64,000 bases of DNA from Bacillota bacterium (GTDB lineage: Bacteria > Actinomycetota > Aquicultoria > Aquicultorales > Aquicultoraceae). Location of the stretch: positions 1 to 64,000 of the forward strand of contig JAIMBH010000013.1 of NCBI GenBank assembly GCA_023511485.1, given 5' to 3'. Position numbers and translations under genes: made by a program. Below the pieces are notes generated by a model. The model was not told the origin of the DNA. It saw nothing but the letters and a program-made list of their open reading frames with translations, and searched no databases. Positions within the stretch are counted from its first letter, which is position 1, and each line of letters opens with the position of its first letter. Shown one piece after another: positions 23,426-32,278 of this stretch.

Positions 23426-25525
23426 ATGAAGTTAATTGTGACGGAAAAAAATATCGCGGCTGAGAGAATTTCAAAGATACTGGCAAACGGAAAGGTCAAA
23501 ACGGAGAAGAGCTATACAATCCCGGTTTATAAGTTTGCGGAAAACGGCTCAGAGACGGCAGTAATTGGACTTAAAGGTCATATCCTTAAGGTTGATTTTC
23601 CTGAGGAGTACAGCAATTGGCAGAAGGTATCCCCTGAGTCGCTTATCAACGCAGAGATTATCAAGGTTCCAACGCAGAAGCAGATTATAAAAGCTCTGCA
23701 GAAGCTGGCTAAAGGCGCCGACAAAGTTGTAATTGCAACCGACTTTGACCGGGAAGGTGAGCTTATTGGCTGCGATGCGGTCAACTTAATAAAAGAAGTA
23801 AACCCGGAGGTAGATGTAAAACGAGCACGGTTCTCGGCTATTACCAAACCGGAAATCGAGCGCGCATTTACCCATACCGAGAATCTATATATAGACCTTG
23901 CACACGCTGGTGAGGCCCGCCAGGATATTGACTTGATCTGGGGGGCGACTCTTACCCGGTTTATTTCGCTTGCCTCAAAAAGGCTCGGGTTCCAATTCCT
24001 ATCGGTTGGTCGTGTCCAGAGCCCGACGCTTGCGCTTATTGTGCAGAGGGAAAAAGAGCGTGAGGCCTTTGTTGTTGAGCCTTACTGGCAAATAAAGGCG
24101 ACCTTTGAGCATGGTAAGCAGAAGATTATCGCAAGTCACAAAACCGAGAAGTTCTTTGATAGAAAAGAAGCAGATAAAGTTATCGAGAATATAAAAGGGG
24201 CTGCTAGCGGAAAGGTTGTTTCCGTGACTAAATCGCAAAGAGAGATCGCGCCGCCGGCTCCATTTAATACAACCGCATTCTTAAGTGCTGCGGCAAACCT
24301 TGGAATATCTACAGCAAATGCGATGCGGATTGCCGAGTCCCTTTATATGAAGGGCTACATAAGCTATCCCAGGGTGGATAACACCGTGTATCCGCCATCG
24401 CTTAACTTGCGTGAAATACTTGAGATACTTATGTCAAGCCCAGAGCTTGGCATGCTTGCAACCGAGCTATTGAAGCAAAAAGACTTAAAACCCACGCGTG
24501 GCAAGAAGTTTGCAACGGACCATCCGCCGATTCACCCGACCGGTGTGCCAAAAAAAGACGAGCTTGAGCCGGTCGAATGGAAAGTCTACGAGCTGGTTGT
24601 GCGGAGGTTCTACGCAACACTTGCTCCCGTTTCTATATCTGAGAGCATGCGCATAGATATCGATACCAATGGCGAACCATTCTTTGCAAGGGGAAGCCGG
24701 GTTGTTAGTGAAGGCTGGCTTAAATACTACCACTACAACCGAAAGAAAGATGAGGAGCTCCCGGCAGTAACTGAGGGGGATACGCTTGCCCTTGTCGAAA
24801 CAAACATCGAGGATAAAGAAACGCAGCCTCCCGCAAGGTATAGCCAGGGTAAGCTCATCCAGAAGATGGAGGAGCTCGGTCTTGGCACCAAAGCGACAAG
24901 GCACGAGATTATAAAAAGCCTCTACGACAGGGGATATATCCACGGCGACCCTATCCAGCCGACCGAAACCGGTATGGCAGTTGCCACATCGCTGCTTAAG
25001 TATGCCGAGCGTATAGCGACACCTGAGATGACGGCGGAGCTGGAGAAGGATATGGATGCTATTGCAGAGGGTGTGACAAGTCACAGTGCTGTTGTTGGAC
25101 GGTCAAGGCAGATGTTGGCCGACATCATGCAGGCGCTAAATGAGAAGAAGGAAGAGCTTGGCGAGGAGATAAGAGCGGGAATCCGCACAGATAAAATTGT
25201 TGGTAAATGCTTGAAGTGCGGCTCGGATTTGAAGATTATCAGGGCTAAGAAGAGCCGTAAGAGATTCGTGGGCTGCACCAACTATCCGGAATGCAACACG
25301 TCCTATCCTCTGCCTCAATACGGTGAGATAATCGCGCTTGGCGAGACATGCGACGCTTGCGGAAGCCCTAAGGTAAAGGTCCTTGCCGGCAAGGGAAGAC
25401 CCTGGATACTTTGCATCAACCCCCAGTGCCCGACCAAGGAGAAAAAAGATGCCCCTGCAGCTAAAGAAGTAGAAGCTGACAGACAGATGACCAGGGAGGA
25501 AAAAGTGGCGGCGGTGGCAGACTAA
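23426..25525 (+). CDS. topA: Type IA DNA topoisomerase, archaeal-like
   Basis: A 699-residue topoisomerase that relaxes negative supercoils. The Toprim region opens with KLIVTEKNIAAERISKIL and holds ATDFDREGELIG; the active-site tyrosine is in GYISYPRVDNTVYP. The SVGRVQSPTLALIV and GLGTKATRHEII motifs are present. Two C-terminal four-cysteine zinc fingers follow: CLKCG...CTNYPEC and CDACG...CINPQC. The opening and the YISYPRVDN version of the motif look more like archaeal topoisomerase I than the usual bacterial MKLVIVES opening. ATG 23426 has AAAGG nine bases upstream; ATG 23420 is an alternative. A second, ordinary topA may exist elsewhere. Confidence 0.88.
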   Translation: MKLIVTEKNIAAERISKILANGKVKTEKSYTIPVYKFAENGSETAVIGLKGHILKVDFPEEYSNWQKVSPESLINAEIIKVPTQKQIIKALQKLAKGADKVVIATDFDREGELIGCDAVNLIKEVNPEVDVKRARFSAITKPEIERAFTHTENLYIDLAHAGEARQDIDLIWGATLTRFISLASKRLGFQFLSVGRVQSPTLALIVQREKEREAFVVEPYWQIKATFEHGKQKIIASHKTEKFFDRKEADKVIENIKGAASGKVVSVTKSQREIAPPAPFNTTAFLSAAANLGISTANAMRIAESLYMKGYISYPRVDNTVYPPSLNLREILEILMSSPELGMLATELLKQKDLKPTRGKKFATDHPPIHPTGVPKKDELEPVEWKVYELVVRRFYATLAPVSISESMRIDIDTNGEPFFARGSRVVSEGWLKYYHYNRKKDEELPAVTEGDTLALVETNIEDKETQPPARYSQGKLIQKMEELGLGTKATRHEIIKSLYDRGYIHGDPIQPTETGMAVATSLLKYAERIATPEMTAELEKDMDAIAEGVTSHSAVVGRSRQMLADIMQALNEKKEELGEEIRAGIRTDKIVGKCLKCGSDLKIIRAKKSRKRFVGCTNYPECNTSYPLPQYGEIIALGETCDACGSPKVKVLAGKGRPWILCINPQCPTKEKKDAPAAKEVEADRQMTREEKVAAVAD

Positions 25526-25540
25526 CCCGGTGTTTGTATT

Positions 25541-25574
25541 CCTCTCCCCTAAGGAAGAGGCGAGGTGAGGGGAT
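25541..25574. repeat. REP-like CCTCTCCCC...GGTGAGGGG element
   Basis: CCTCTCCCCTAAGGAAGAGG followed by CGAGGTGAGGGGA is a G/C-strand palindromic element, with relatives at 30984-31014 and 44012-44039. Such elements are common dispersed repeats in many bacteria. It lies between topA and mdh. Confidence 0.6.
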
Positions 25575-25649
25575 GGAGTACCTTACCACTTGCTTTCGCT
25601 GGTTGTAAACTGAATCCTGAACACTGAACAAAACCGGAGGTCTTTATTC

Positions 25650-26612
25650 ATGCCAAAAATATCGATCATAGGAGCAGGAAACGTCGGCGCCACATGCGCA
25701 TATACTCTTCTTAAGAACAACGTTGCTGACATCGCTTTGATAGACATCGTCGAGGGACTTGCAAAGGGCAAATCACTTGATATGATGCAGGCGGGAGCAA
25801 TTGAGGGTTATTACAGGGAGATCATCGGTGGTACTGAATACAGCCTGGCCGAAGGCTCAGATATCGTTATAATCACCGCTGGTCTTGCAAGGCAGCCAGG
25901 CATGAGCAGGAGCGACCTTCTAGGCAAGAATGCCGAAATTTTAAGATCTGTTCTTACAAACGTCATGCAGGTCGCCCCAAATGCTATCATTCTGGTCGTT
26001 ACCAATCCCGCTGATGCCATGACTCAGCTTGCGCATATAGTTACTGGCTATGACCCAAGTCGAGTTCTGGGCATGAGCGGTGTGCTTGATTCCGCTCGTT
26101 TCAAATATTTTATCTCGCGGGAACTCGAAGCCCCGATGGCAAATATCGAAGGAATGGTGATCGGTGCGCATGGCGATTCAATGGTTCCGGTTGTAAGCCA
26201 GGCAAGGGTAGAGGGGACCCCCTTAGCCGACCTCTTGAGTCGGGAAAAGATAGATGAGATTATTAATAAAACTAAGTTCGGCGGGGCCGAGATAGTATCT
26301 TACTTGAAAACCGGAAGTGCGTTTTACGCTCCGGGTGCAGCAGCCGCCTACATGGCTACTGCTATAGTAGATGACACCGGCGAGGTCATGCCCTGCTCAG
26401 TTATGGCGCAGGGCCAGTATGGAGTAAAAGGAATATACATCGGGCTACCTGTAAGGCTTGGCCAAGGCGGCGTTGAAGAAATCATTGAGATACCGCTTTT
26501 AGACAACGAGATAAAGGCGTTCAATGATTCGGTTGCCGCGGCAAAAAGCCTTCTTGCCGAGCTATCTGAGCTTATCGTGGACCCAACCGATGCTGATAAA
26601 TATTCTTTATAA
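25650..26612 (+). CDS. mdh: Malate dehydrogenase
   Basis: A 320-residue NAD-dependent enzyme of the LDH-like malate dehydrogenase group. NAD is bound by IIGAGNVGATCAYTL; the substrate loop GLARQPGMSRSDLL has the arginine that selects malate over lactate. VTNPADAMT and the catalytic histidine in GAHGDSMVP are present. With the two fumarase genes just downstream it links oxaloacetate, malate and fumarate. CCGGAGG precedes the ATG. Confidence 0.94.
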   Translation: MPKISIIGAGNVGATCAYTLLKNNVADIALIDIVEGLAKGKSLDMMQAGAIEGYYREIIGGTEYSLAEGSDIVIITAGLARQPGMSRSDLLGKNAEILRSVLTNVMQVAPNAIILVVTNPADAMTQLAHIVTGYDPSRVLGMSGVLDSARFKYFISRELEAPMANIEGMVIGAHGDSMVPVVSQARVEGTPLADLLSREKIDEIINKTKFGGAEIVSYLKTGSAFYAPGAAAAYMATAIVDDTGEVMPCSVMAQGQYGVKGIYIGLPVRLGQGGVEEIIEIPLLDNEIKAFNDSVAAAKSLLAELSELIVDPTDADKYSL

Positions 26613-26627
26613 TTTGGGGGGTTTATC

Positions 26628-27467
26628 TTGCGAGAGGTCTTCGCTTCGGAGATCACACAAGTTATAAAAGACCTTTGTCTAAGGGCAAATACCGTACTTC
26701 GCCCAGATGTGCTTGAGGCTATAAAGACTAGCCTTGGTATTGAGGTATCGCCAACCGGCAAAGAAGTTATCGAGCAAATAGTCAAAAACGCCGGTCTTGC
26801 CAAAAGCGAGCAGCTCCCGATTTGTCAAGATACCGGCTATGTCGGTATTTTTATCGAGCTTGGACAGGATGTATTGATTAAAGGGGATTTAACCGCAGCG
26901 GTAAACGAGGGCGTAAGGGAGGCCTATAACGAAGGATATCTGAGAAAATCAATCGTTGCCAAGCCGGTTTACGAGCGAAAAAACACTGGGGATAACATAC
27001 CGGCGTTTATTAACGCAGATATAGTAGCGGGTGACAAGATAAAGATAATCGTTATGCCAAAAGGCGGCGGCACTGAGAATGCATCGCAGCTTCGCATGCT
27101 TGCGGTATCTGGCGGAGTCGATGCAGTTAAAGATTTTGTTCTGCAGGCGGCAGAGGGAGCCGCAAAGTCATGTCCACCTGTAATCATCGGCATTGGTATA
27201 GGCGGCAGTTTTGACAAAGTCGGGCTTCTTGCAAAAAAGGCTCTGCTTAGACCGCTAGCCGATAAGAATGCAGACCCTGATCTTGCAGCGCTTGAAGAAG
27301 AGATTCTTGTAGAGGTAAACAAACTTGGCATTGGCCCAGCTGGCCTTGGCGGAAGGGTTACCGCCCTTGGGGTGAAAATCGAAACGATGCCGACCCACAT
27401 CGCCTGCCTTCCAGTTGCTGTGGCATTCAACTGCCATGCTGCCCGCCAAGCAGAAGCAATTATTTAG
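26628..27467 (+). CDS. Class I fumarate hydratase, alpha subunit
   Basis: A 279-residue subunit of the Fe-S fumarase (the N-terminal half of E. coli FumA). Motifs: LPICQDTGYVGIFIELG, PKGGGTENASQLRML, CPPVIIGIGIGGSFDKVGLLAKKAL and CLPVAVAFNCHAARQA; the three cysteines are the [4Fe-4S] ligands. It starts with TTG 16 bases after mdh, behind a GGGGGG stretch. An inverted repeat covers its stop codon. Confidence 0.93.
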   Translation: MREVFASEITQVIKDLCLRANTVLRPDVLEAIKTSLGIEVSPTGKEVIEQIVKNAGLAKSEQLPICQDTGYVGIFIELGQDVLIKGDLTAAVNEGVREAYNEGYLRKSIVAKPVYERKNTGDNIPAFINADIVAGDKIKIIVMPKGGGTENASQLRMLAVSGGVDAVKDFVLQAAEGAAKSCPPVIIGIGIGGSFDKVGLLAKKALLRPLADKNADPDLAALEEEILVEVNKLGIGPAGLGGRVTALGVKIETMPTHIACLPVAVAFNCHAARQAEAII

Positions 27468-27495
27468 GTCTCGGTTACCGAAACTTAAATAATTG
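27456..27495 (+). terminator. Inverted repeat spanning the fumarase alpha stop codon
   Basis: GCAATTATTTA (27456-27466) and TAAATAATTGC (27485-27495) pair perfectly, with partly paired GGTCTCGGT/ACCGAAACT between them. The stop codon lies inside the left arm. Downstream T-tract is weak, so attenuation or mRNA protection is as likely as termination. Confidence 0.5.
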
Positions 27496-27507
27496 CTTTG
27501 TCTGGAT

Positions 27508-27613
27508 GTCTTGATGTACCAAAGTGCCAATGCTTTTATTTTAGTGCTGCAGTTCGCCAGTTGGAACATCGGCACTTCCAGGCCAGAAAGCAGCCCTTAA
27601 GGGCTGCGCTATT
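27508..27613. repeat. Dispersed repeat family 1, copy D, followed by a GCAGCCC palindrome
   Basis: GTCTTGATGTACCAAAGTGC on the left and TTGGAACATCGGCACTTCC on the right are family 1 arms. Directly after, GCAGCCCTTAAGGGCTGC (27590-27607) then GCTATTATAG is a member of the GCAGGGCT family. Two repeat families are therefore stacked inside the fumarase operon. Confidence 0.68.
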
Positions 27614-27624
27614 ATAGATGGTAG

Positions 27625-28185
27625 ATGAAAATTATGCATTATAGTATCCGCACACCGCTGGACGACAACACAGTATCAAAACTTAGAGCTGGCGATACGG
27701 TTGATATATCCGGCATAATCTATACTGCTCGCGATCAGGCGCATGCGATACTGGTCAGACTAATTGAGAGGGGTTTGCCGCTCCCGTTTGGCCTCAGAGG
27801 ACAGGTAATATTTTATGCTGGCCCCACACCGAATCCACCTGGCAGGCCAATCGGCTCAATTGGTCCCACGACCAGCGCGCGCATGGATATTTATACACCG
27901 ATTCTTCTTGAGTACGGACTCAAAGGCATGATTGGAAAAGGTCCGCGCTCAGCTGAGGTTAAAGCCGCCCTTGCCAAACACAATGCAGTCTATTTTGCCA
28001 CGACTGGTGGGGTTGCCGCATTCCTCTCATCTTTTGTTAAAAAAGCAGAGCTAGTGGCTTATCCGGAACTCGGTCCCGAGGCGATATACAGGCTGGAGGT
28101 TGAGCACTTTCCAGCAATTGTTGCCATTGATGCCTGGGGCGGCGACCTATACGAGAAAAATAGAGAGCTCTACAGGGAAGCATAG
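27625..28185 (+). CDS. Class I fumarate hydratase, beta subunit
   Basis: A 186-residue protein matching the C-terminal half of FumA-type enzymes. Motifs: GDTVDISGIIYTARDQAH, YAGPTPNPPGRPIGSIGPTT, MIGKGPRS and YFATTGGVAAFLS. It works with the alpha subunit encoded 157 bases upstream. The gap between the two is wider than usual because two repeat elements lie there. Confidence 0.93.
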   Translation: MKIMHYSIRTPLDDNTVSKLRAGDTVDISGIIYTARDQAHAILVRLIERGLPLPFGLRGQVIFYAGPTPNPPGRPIGSIGPTTSARMDIYTPILLEYGLKGMIGKGPRSAEVKAALAKHNAVYFATTGGVAAFLSSFVKKAELVAYPELGPEAIYRLEVEHFPAIVAIDAWGGDLYEKNRELYREA

Positions 28186-28196
28186 GTGTCAATTCT

Positions 28197-29120
28197 ATGT
28201 TGGTGAAGTTGGCAAAAGTATTTGGAGTGTTATTCTTAATTTTAGTTCTCATGCTTGGGATTCTCTATATTCTTGCACCTTATCTCATCAAAAGCAGGAT
28301 GGCGCGAAGTGAGGTAAAGGCAGAGCCGGGCAAATATGAGGGTCTTAACGCTCTTCCTGAAAATGGCAAGGTTCTCTTTGTGACCGCACACCCTGACGAT
28401 CTTGAATTTATGGCCGGCGGTACGATTCCTAAGCTGCTTGAGCGGGGAAACGACGTTTATCTTGCAATTCTTACAAATGGTGGAAAACAAAGCTACATGC
28501 CTGCTTTTTACTCCAAGCGTATCATCAAGACAAGACACGATGAGCAGCTTATCATCGCAAGGGCCGAAGGTTTAAAACATGTATTTTTCTTCAATTACGC
28601 TGATGGAAGTTTGAGGTATTCGGATGAAGCGCTTAAGAAGGTAGAAAAAATAGCAAAGCAGGTCGATGTCGATTGTATCTTTACGTTTGCACCAGGAAGT
28701 CCGGATGCCTGGAGTGGTCTGCGCCGGGCGGTCTCAAGAAACAACAAAGTGTATGGCGGTGATGGCCAGGCAGTACAGGCCGGTTTGGAAATGGATGGAG
28801 ACCATTCTGCGGCAGGTCAAATTGGCACTGAAGTTGCAAAGAGAAATAGCTCTATCAAGTCACTCTATTATTTCAGGGCCGCAAACCCAAATCTAATCGT
28901 CGACACGAGCGACACATTTGACAAAAAAATCGACCTTCTCTTTATGTTTACTGAGTTTAAGTATAAAAAGCGCATGATGCGCGCCATGCATGAGGCCTGG
29001 GATGGAATGACTGGAAAGCGAATCGGCGTAAAATATGCCGAAGCATTCCGAAAGGTAAACCCAAGAGAGGCTAAACCTGAAGTCAAAGGGACCGGAGCTG
29101 CTAGGGAGATAACCAGATGA
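28197..29120 (+). CDS. PIG-L/LmbE family deacetylase with membrane anchor
   Basis: A 307-residue protein with an N-terminal membrane helix (about 5-28) and a PIG-L domain. The zinc motif is TAHPDDLEFMAGGT, with the later histidine in DGDHSAAGQ. Family members remove acetyl groups from N-acetylglucosamine-type substrates, as in GPI, mycothiol, bacillithiol and cell-wall glycans. The anchor suggests an outside-facing glycan substrate here, but the sequence does not identify it. Its stop overlaps the tmk start. Confidence 0.82.
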   Translation: MLVKLAKVFGVLFLILVLMLGILYILAPYLIKSRMARSEVKAEPGKYEGLNALPENGKVLFVTAHPDDLEFMAGGTIPKLLERGNDVYLAILTNGGKQSYMPAFYSKRIIKTRHDEQLIIARAEGLKHVFFFNYADGSLRYSDEALKKVEKIAKQVDVDCIFTFAPGSPDAWSGLRRAVSRNNKVYGGDGQAVQAGLEMDGDHSAAGQIGTEVAKRNSSIKSLYYFRAANPNLIVDTSDTFDKKIDLLFMFTEFKYKKRMMRAMHEAWDGMTGKRIGVKYAEAFRKVNPREAKPEVKGTGAAREITR

Positions 29121-29758
29121 AAAAAGGGCTCTTTATCACATTTGAGGGAATCGAGGGTAGCGGCAAAAGCACCCAGATAGTTCTCCTAGCAGATTACCTC
29201 AAAGCGAAAGGCTATAATGTAGTCACAACACGCGAGCCAGGCGGAACGCTGATCGGTGCAGCCATTAGAAAAATCCTTCTTGATCCTGAATTAACTTTGA
29301 TGGATTACCACACTGAGGTTTTGCTTTATGCTGCTGATCGGGCTCAGCATGTTGCGGAGGTAATAAAACCCGCTTTAGACAAGGGAGAAATAGTGATTAG
29401 CGACCGGTATCTTGACTCATCGATAGCTTATCAACACTACGGCCGGGCCCTTCCCCTGGATTTTATATTAGATATCAACAAACGCGCCACCCAGGGTCTC
29501 AAACCTGACCTGACGATACTTCTGGCTGTTCCCGTATCGCTAGGTCTTAAGAGGGCAACCAAACTAGAAGCCGACCGCATTGAACAAGAATCAATCGAGT
29601 TCCACAACCGCGTCGAAGCGGGCTTCCTGCAGCTGGCCAAGCATGACCCAGGCCGCTGGCATATAATTGATGGTAGTATGAGTGTTCATGAGGTGCATGA
29701 AGAAGTTGTCCGGGTAGTAGAGGCAGTAATTAAAGCGCAGGGCTTTAGCCCTGTCTAG
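29117..29758 (+). CDS. tmk: Thymidylate kinase
   Basis: A 213-residue kinase making dTDP from dTMP. P-loop FEGIEGSGKSTQ, the TTREPGGTLIGAAIR motif, and the ISDRYLDSSIAYQHYGR loop are all present. The last seven residues (AQGFSPV) are encoded by a GCAGGGCT-family palindrome at 29738-29753, so the tail comes from a repeat. It is followed by holB and ricT, a common Gram-positive order. Confidence 0.95.
   Translation: MKKGLFITFEGIEGSGKSTQIVLLADYLKAKGYNVVTTREPGGTLIGAAIRKILLDPELTLMDYHTEVLLYAADRAQHVAEVIKPALDKGEIVISDRYLDSSIAYQHYGRALPLDFILDINKRATQGLKPDLTILLAVPVSLGLKRATKLEADRIEQESIEFHNRVEAGFLQLAKHDPGRWHIIDGSMSVHEVHEEVVRVVEAVIKAQGFSPV
29738..29753. repeat. GCAGGGCT-family palindrome overlapping the tmk 3' end
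   Basis: CAGGGCTTTAGCCCTG is a near-perfect palindrome inside the last codons of tmk; a degenerate piece (GGGCAGGGTCAAAGG) follows at about 29779-29793. It shows that this repeat can end up inside coding sequence. Confidence 0.7.
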
Positions 29759-29808
29759 CAGCCTAAAGGAGCTTACTTCGGGCAGGGTCAAAGGAGCTGT
29801 AGTTTGGC

Positions 29809-30981
29809 ATGAGTTCTGGTGATAGCATGAGTAAAAACACTCTCTGGACAGATATTATCGGCCAGAAAGGTGCAGTAGACAAAATACTGGGCTCACTCGA
29901 TTCCGGTGAGGCTGTTCATGCCTGGCTCTTTACGGGGCCGCGAGGCGTCGGCAAGTGGACCACCGCTAAAATAATGGCGGCTGCTTTAAACTGTGAAGAC
30001 AACGGATGTGGTACGTGTCTATCCTGCAGCAAAGTATTGCGTGAGATACACCCCGATATTTTTCTTGTTGAGCCTGAAGGCAATTTTATACTCATCGAAC
30101 AGATAAGACGACTTCTGCAATCCATTTCGCTTAAAAACTATGAGGGCAAGACCAAAGTTATTATTATCGACGAGGCAGATAAGTTAACTACTGAGGCGGC
30201 CAATACCTTACTAAAGACCTTAGAAGAACCTCCGCAAAATCTGGTCTTTATTCTCATCTCATCCAACATAGATGCACTTCTTCCGACCATAATATCTCGC
30301 TGCCGGCTGGTGCAGTTCAGGCCACTTCCTGTTAGTGAGATGATATCTTTTCTAGTTGAGCGGTATAACTTAAGCTATGAAGAAGCGGCTCTTGCAACCA
30401 GATTAAGCGGCAGTATTTTGGGAAATGCGATATCGTTTGCAATCTCCCCTGTAAAGAAGGAGCGGCGCAAGAAGGTCTTGCGGATAGTCCAGGACATCGA
30501 CCGGTTTGACCTTGCTGGACTTACCTTTGTTGCCGAGGAGCTTCTAGGCGAAGTTAAAAGGCCGCTTAATGAGTTGAAGGAAAAGCATAAAAAAGAAATC
30601 TCGGAGCTCAAATCCCAGTTTAACTTAGGCAATATACCACCGCAGATCAAGAAACGAATCGAACAGCGCCAGAAGAGAGAACTTAGCTATGAGGAACACC
30701 AAGGATTTGAGGAAATCCTGGGCATCATGGTATCGTGGTTTCGCGACATTATCTTACTTAAAGAGACGGGCAGAGAAGACCTGTTGCTAAATAAGGATTA
30801 TATCCTGGCGGTAAAGGAGACCGTCGAGCTTCTGACCAGCCAGGATATATATAGGTGTCTGCAAATAATAGAAGAAACTAAGCAATATTTGCGATTTAAT
30901 GTTAATATGCAATTAGCATTCGAAACAATGTTATTTAAGATACATGATGTAATTAAAGTGCAAAATTCCCACTTTATCTAA
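29809..30981 (+). CDS. holB: DNA polymerase III subunit delta prime
   Basis: A 390-residue clamp-loader protein. The degenerate P-loop is GPRGVGKWTTAK, followed by a zinc finger with CEDNGCGTCLSC, then IIDEADKLTTEAANTLLKTLEEPP and the SRC motif in IISRCRLVQF. It is longer than E. coli delta prime because of a charged helical insert (about 245-290: ELKEKHKKEISELKSQF). Neighbours tmk and ricT support HolB rather than DnaX. The ATG at 29809 is used; 29827 is an alternative. Confidence 0.88.
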   Translation: MSSGDSMSKNTLWTDIIGQKGAVDKILGSLDSGEAVHAWLFTGPRGVGKWTTAKIMAAALNCEDNGCGTCLSCSKVLREIHPDIFLVEPEGNFILIEQIRRLLQSISLKNYEGKTKVIIIDEADKLTTEAANTLLKTLEEPPQNLVFILISSNIDALLPTIISRCRLVQFRPLPVSEMISFLVERYNLSYEEAALATRLSGSILGNAISFAISPVKKERRKKVLRIVQDIDRFDLAGLTFVAEELLGEVKRPLNELKEKHKKEISELKSQFNLGNIPPQIKKRIEQRQKRELSYEEHQGFEEILGIMVSWFRDIILLKETGREDLLLNKDYILAVKETVELLTSQDIYRCLQIIEETKQYLRFNVNMQLAFETMLFKIHDVIKVQNSHFI

Positions 30982-30983
30982 AT

Positions 30984-31014
30984 GTCCCTTCTTTAGAGGG
31001 GCCAGGGTGGGTGA
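30984..31014. repeat. REP-like TCCCTTCTTTAGAGGGGCCAGGGTGGG element
   Basis: The sequence between holB and ricT has the TCCCT...AGGGG palindrome followed by CAGGGTGGGTGA, related to 25541-25574. Confidence 0.5.
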
Positions 31015-31036
31015 AAAACCGGAGGTTTTCTTATAA

Positions 31037-31957
31037 ATGCCGATAGTTGTTGGAGTTGTGTTTAAAAAGGCCGGTAAAGTTTATTACTTTGACCCAGATG
31101 GGATAGATCTAAAAAGTGGCGACAAAGTTATAGTCAAAACAGCTCGGGGGTTGGAATTTGGCGAGATAGTTGCCTCACCAATGGAAGTCCCGGAGGAGGA
31201 GGTTACAGCACCGCTGAAAAAGGTGCTACGGATAGCCTCCGATGAAGACAAAAATCAGCTTTTGCAAAACAAAGATAAGGAGAAAGAAGCCTACAAGATC
31301 TGCGAAGAGAAAATAGTAAAACACGGGCTTCCAATGAAATTAATCGATGTTGAGTATGTTTTCGATAGAAGTAAGGTAATATTTTACTTTACCGCAGATG
31401 GGCGCGTCGATTTTAGAGAACTGGTAAAAGACCTTGCCTCAGTATTTAGGACAAGAATCGAGCTTCGCCAAATTGGTGTTCGTGACGAAGCGAAGATGGT
31501 CGGTGGCCTTGGTCCCTGCGGTCAGAGACTTTGCTGCACCGTATTTCTGGGCGATTTTGAGCCAGTATCCATTCGTATGGCTAAGGAGCAGGACCTGCCG
31601 CTTAACCCACTTAAGATATCGGGTATCTGCGGAAGACTAATGTGCTGCTTAAAATATGAATATGAGGTTTATCAGGATTTTAAGAAGCGTGCTCCCAAAA
31701 GAGGCACTAAGGTTACGACCGAATTTGGAATTGCAAGAATCGTTGAGTTCAACGTCCCGAAAGAAACTGTTATCTGTGAGCTTGAATCAGGCCAGCGCAT
31801 CGAGATGCCGCTTGTCCAGGCTCTTAGCTGTAACTGCCAGGCGCCATGTGAGCCGGAAGAGTGCTGTGGCAACGGTCATGGTCCGAAAAACGGCACCAAA
31901 CCGGAGATAGAAGAGATCGACGAGGATGCCGACTTCTTACCAGATATAGATGAATAG
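31037..31957 (+). CDS. ricT: PSP1 domain protein, RicT/YaaT-like
   Basis: A 306-residue PSP1-domain protein. The core has PCGQRLCCTVFL and GICGRLMCCLKYEYEVYQDF, the cysteine pairs that hold Fe-S clusters in the B. subtilis RicA-RicF-RicT complex. That complex works with RNase Y in mRNA maturation and with sporulation and competence regulation. The position after holB is the same as for yaaT. A cysteine-rich extra (CNCQAPCEPEECC) and an acidic tail follow the core. GGAGG precedes the ATG. Confidence 0.88.
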   Translation: MPIVVGVVFKKAGKVYYFDPDGIDLKSGDKVIVKTARGLEFGEIVASPMEVPEEEVTAPLKKVLRIASDEDKNQLLQNKDKEKEAYKICEEKIVKHGLPMKLIDVEYVFDRSKVIFYFTADGRVDFRELVKDLASVFRTRIELRQIGVRDEAKMVGGLGPCGQRLCCTVFLGDFEPVSIRMAKEQDLPLNPLKISGICGRLMCCLKYEYEVYQDFKKRAPKRGTKVTTEFGIARIVEFNVPKETVICELESGQRIEMPLVQALSCNCQAPCEPEECCGNGHGPKNGTKPEIEEIDEDADFLPDIDE

Positions 31958-32044
31958 TTATTTTGTACAGCAAGCCCTTTAAGCTTTGCAGCCCTTCACA
32001 AAACGCCAGAATTTTGGTATTAATATAAGGTCATTATATAGATT

Positions 32045-32117
32045 GCCACTGTAGCTCAGCAGGCAGAGCAGCTCACTCGTAATGAGCAGGTCAGCGGTTC
32101 GAATCCGCTCAGTGGCT
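32045..32117 (+). tRNA. tRNA-Thr (anticodon CGT)
   Basis: A full cloverleaf: acceptor GCCACTG/CAGTGGC, D-arm with AGCTCAGCAGG, anticodon stem GCTCA/TGAGC around CTCGTAA, T-arm with GGTTCGAATCC, discriminator T. Anticodon CGT reads ACG. No CCA is encoded. A perfect palindrome follows at once. Confidence 0.95.
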
Positions 32118-32119
32118 CA

Positions 32120-32159
32120 CAACTATAAAAGAGCGGTCTAGACCGCTCTTTTATAGTTG
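32120..32159 (+). terminator. Perfect 40-base palindrome after tRNA-Thr
   Basis: CAACTATAAAAGAGCGGTCT and its exact complement meet without a spacer, starting three bases after the tRNA. It probably terminates the tRNA transcript, but there is no long U run after it beyond the CTTTTA of the arm. Symmetry is unusually complete. Confidence 0.75.
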
Positions 32160-32278
32160 CGAGCAAATGGGCGCCATCTGCCACCCAGAGATTTTTACCC
32201 CAGATTTAATTCAGCAACCAAGATAAAAAGAACCCCTTGCCGAGGCCCTTTTTATCTTCCTATTAATAGCAGACCACA

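Noticed and set aside
24485-25084. 199-codon minus-strand ORF inside topA
   Set aside because: Shadow of a well-supported topoisomerase gene.
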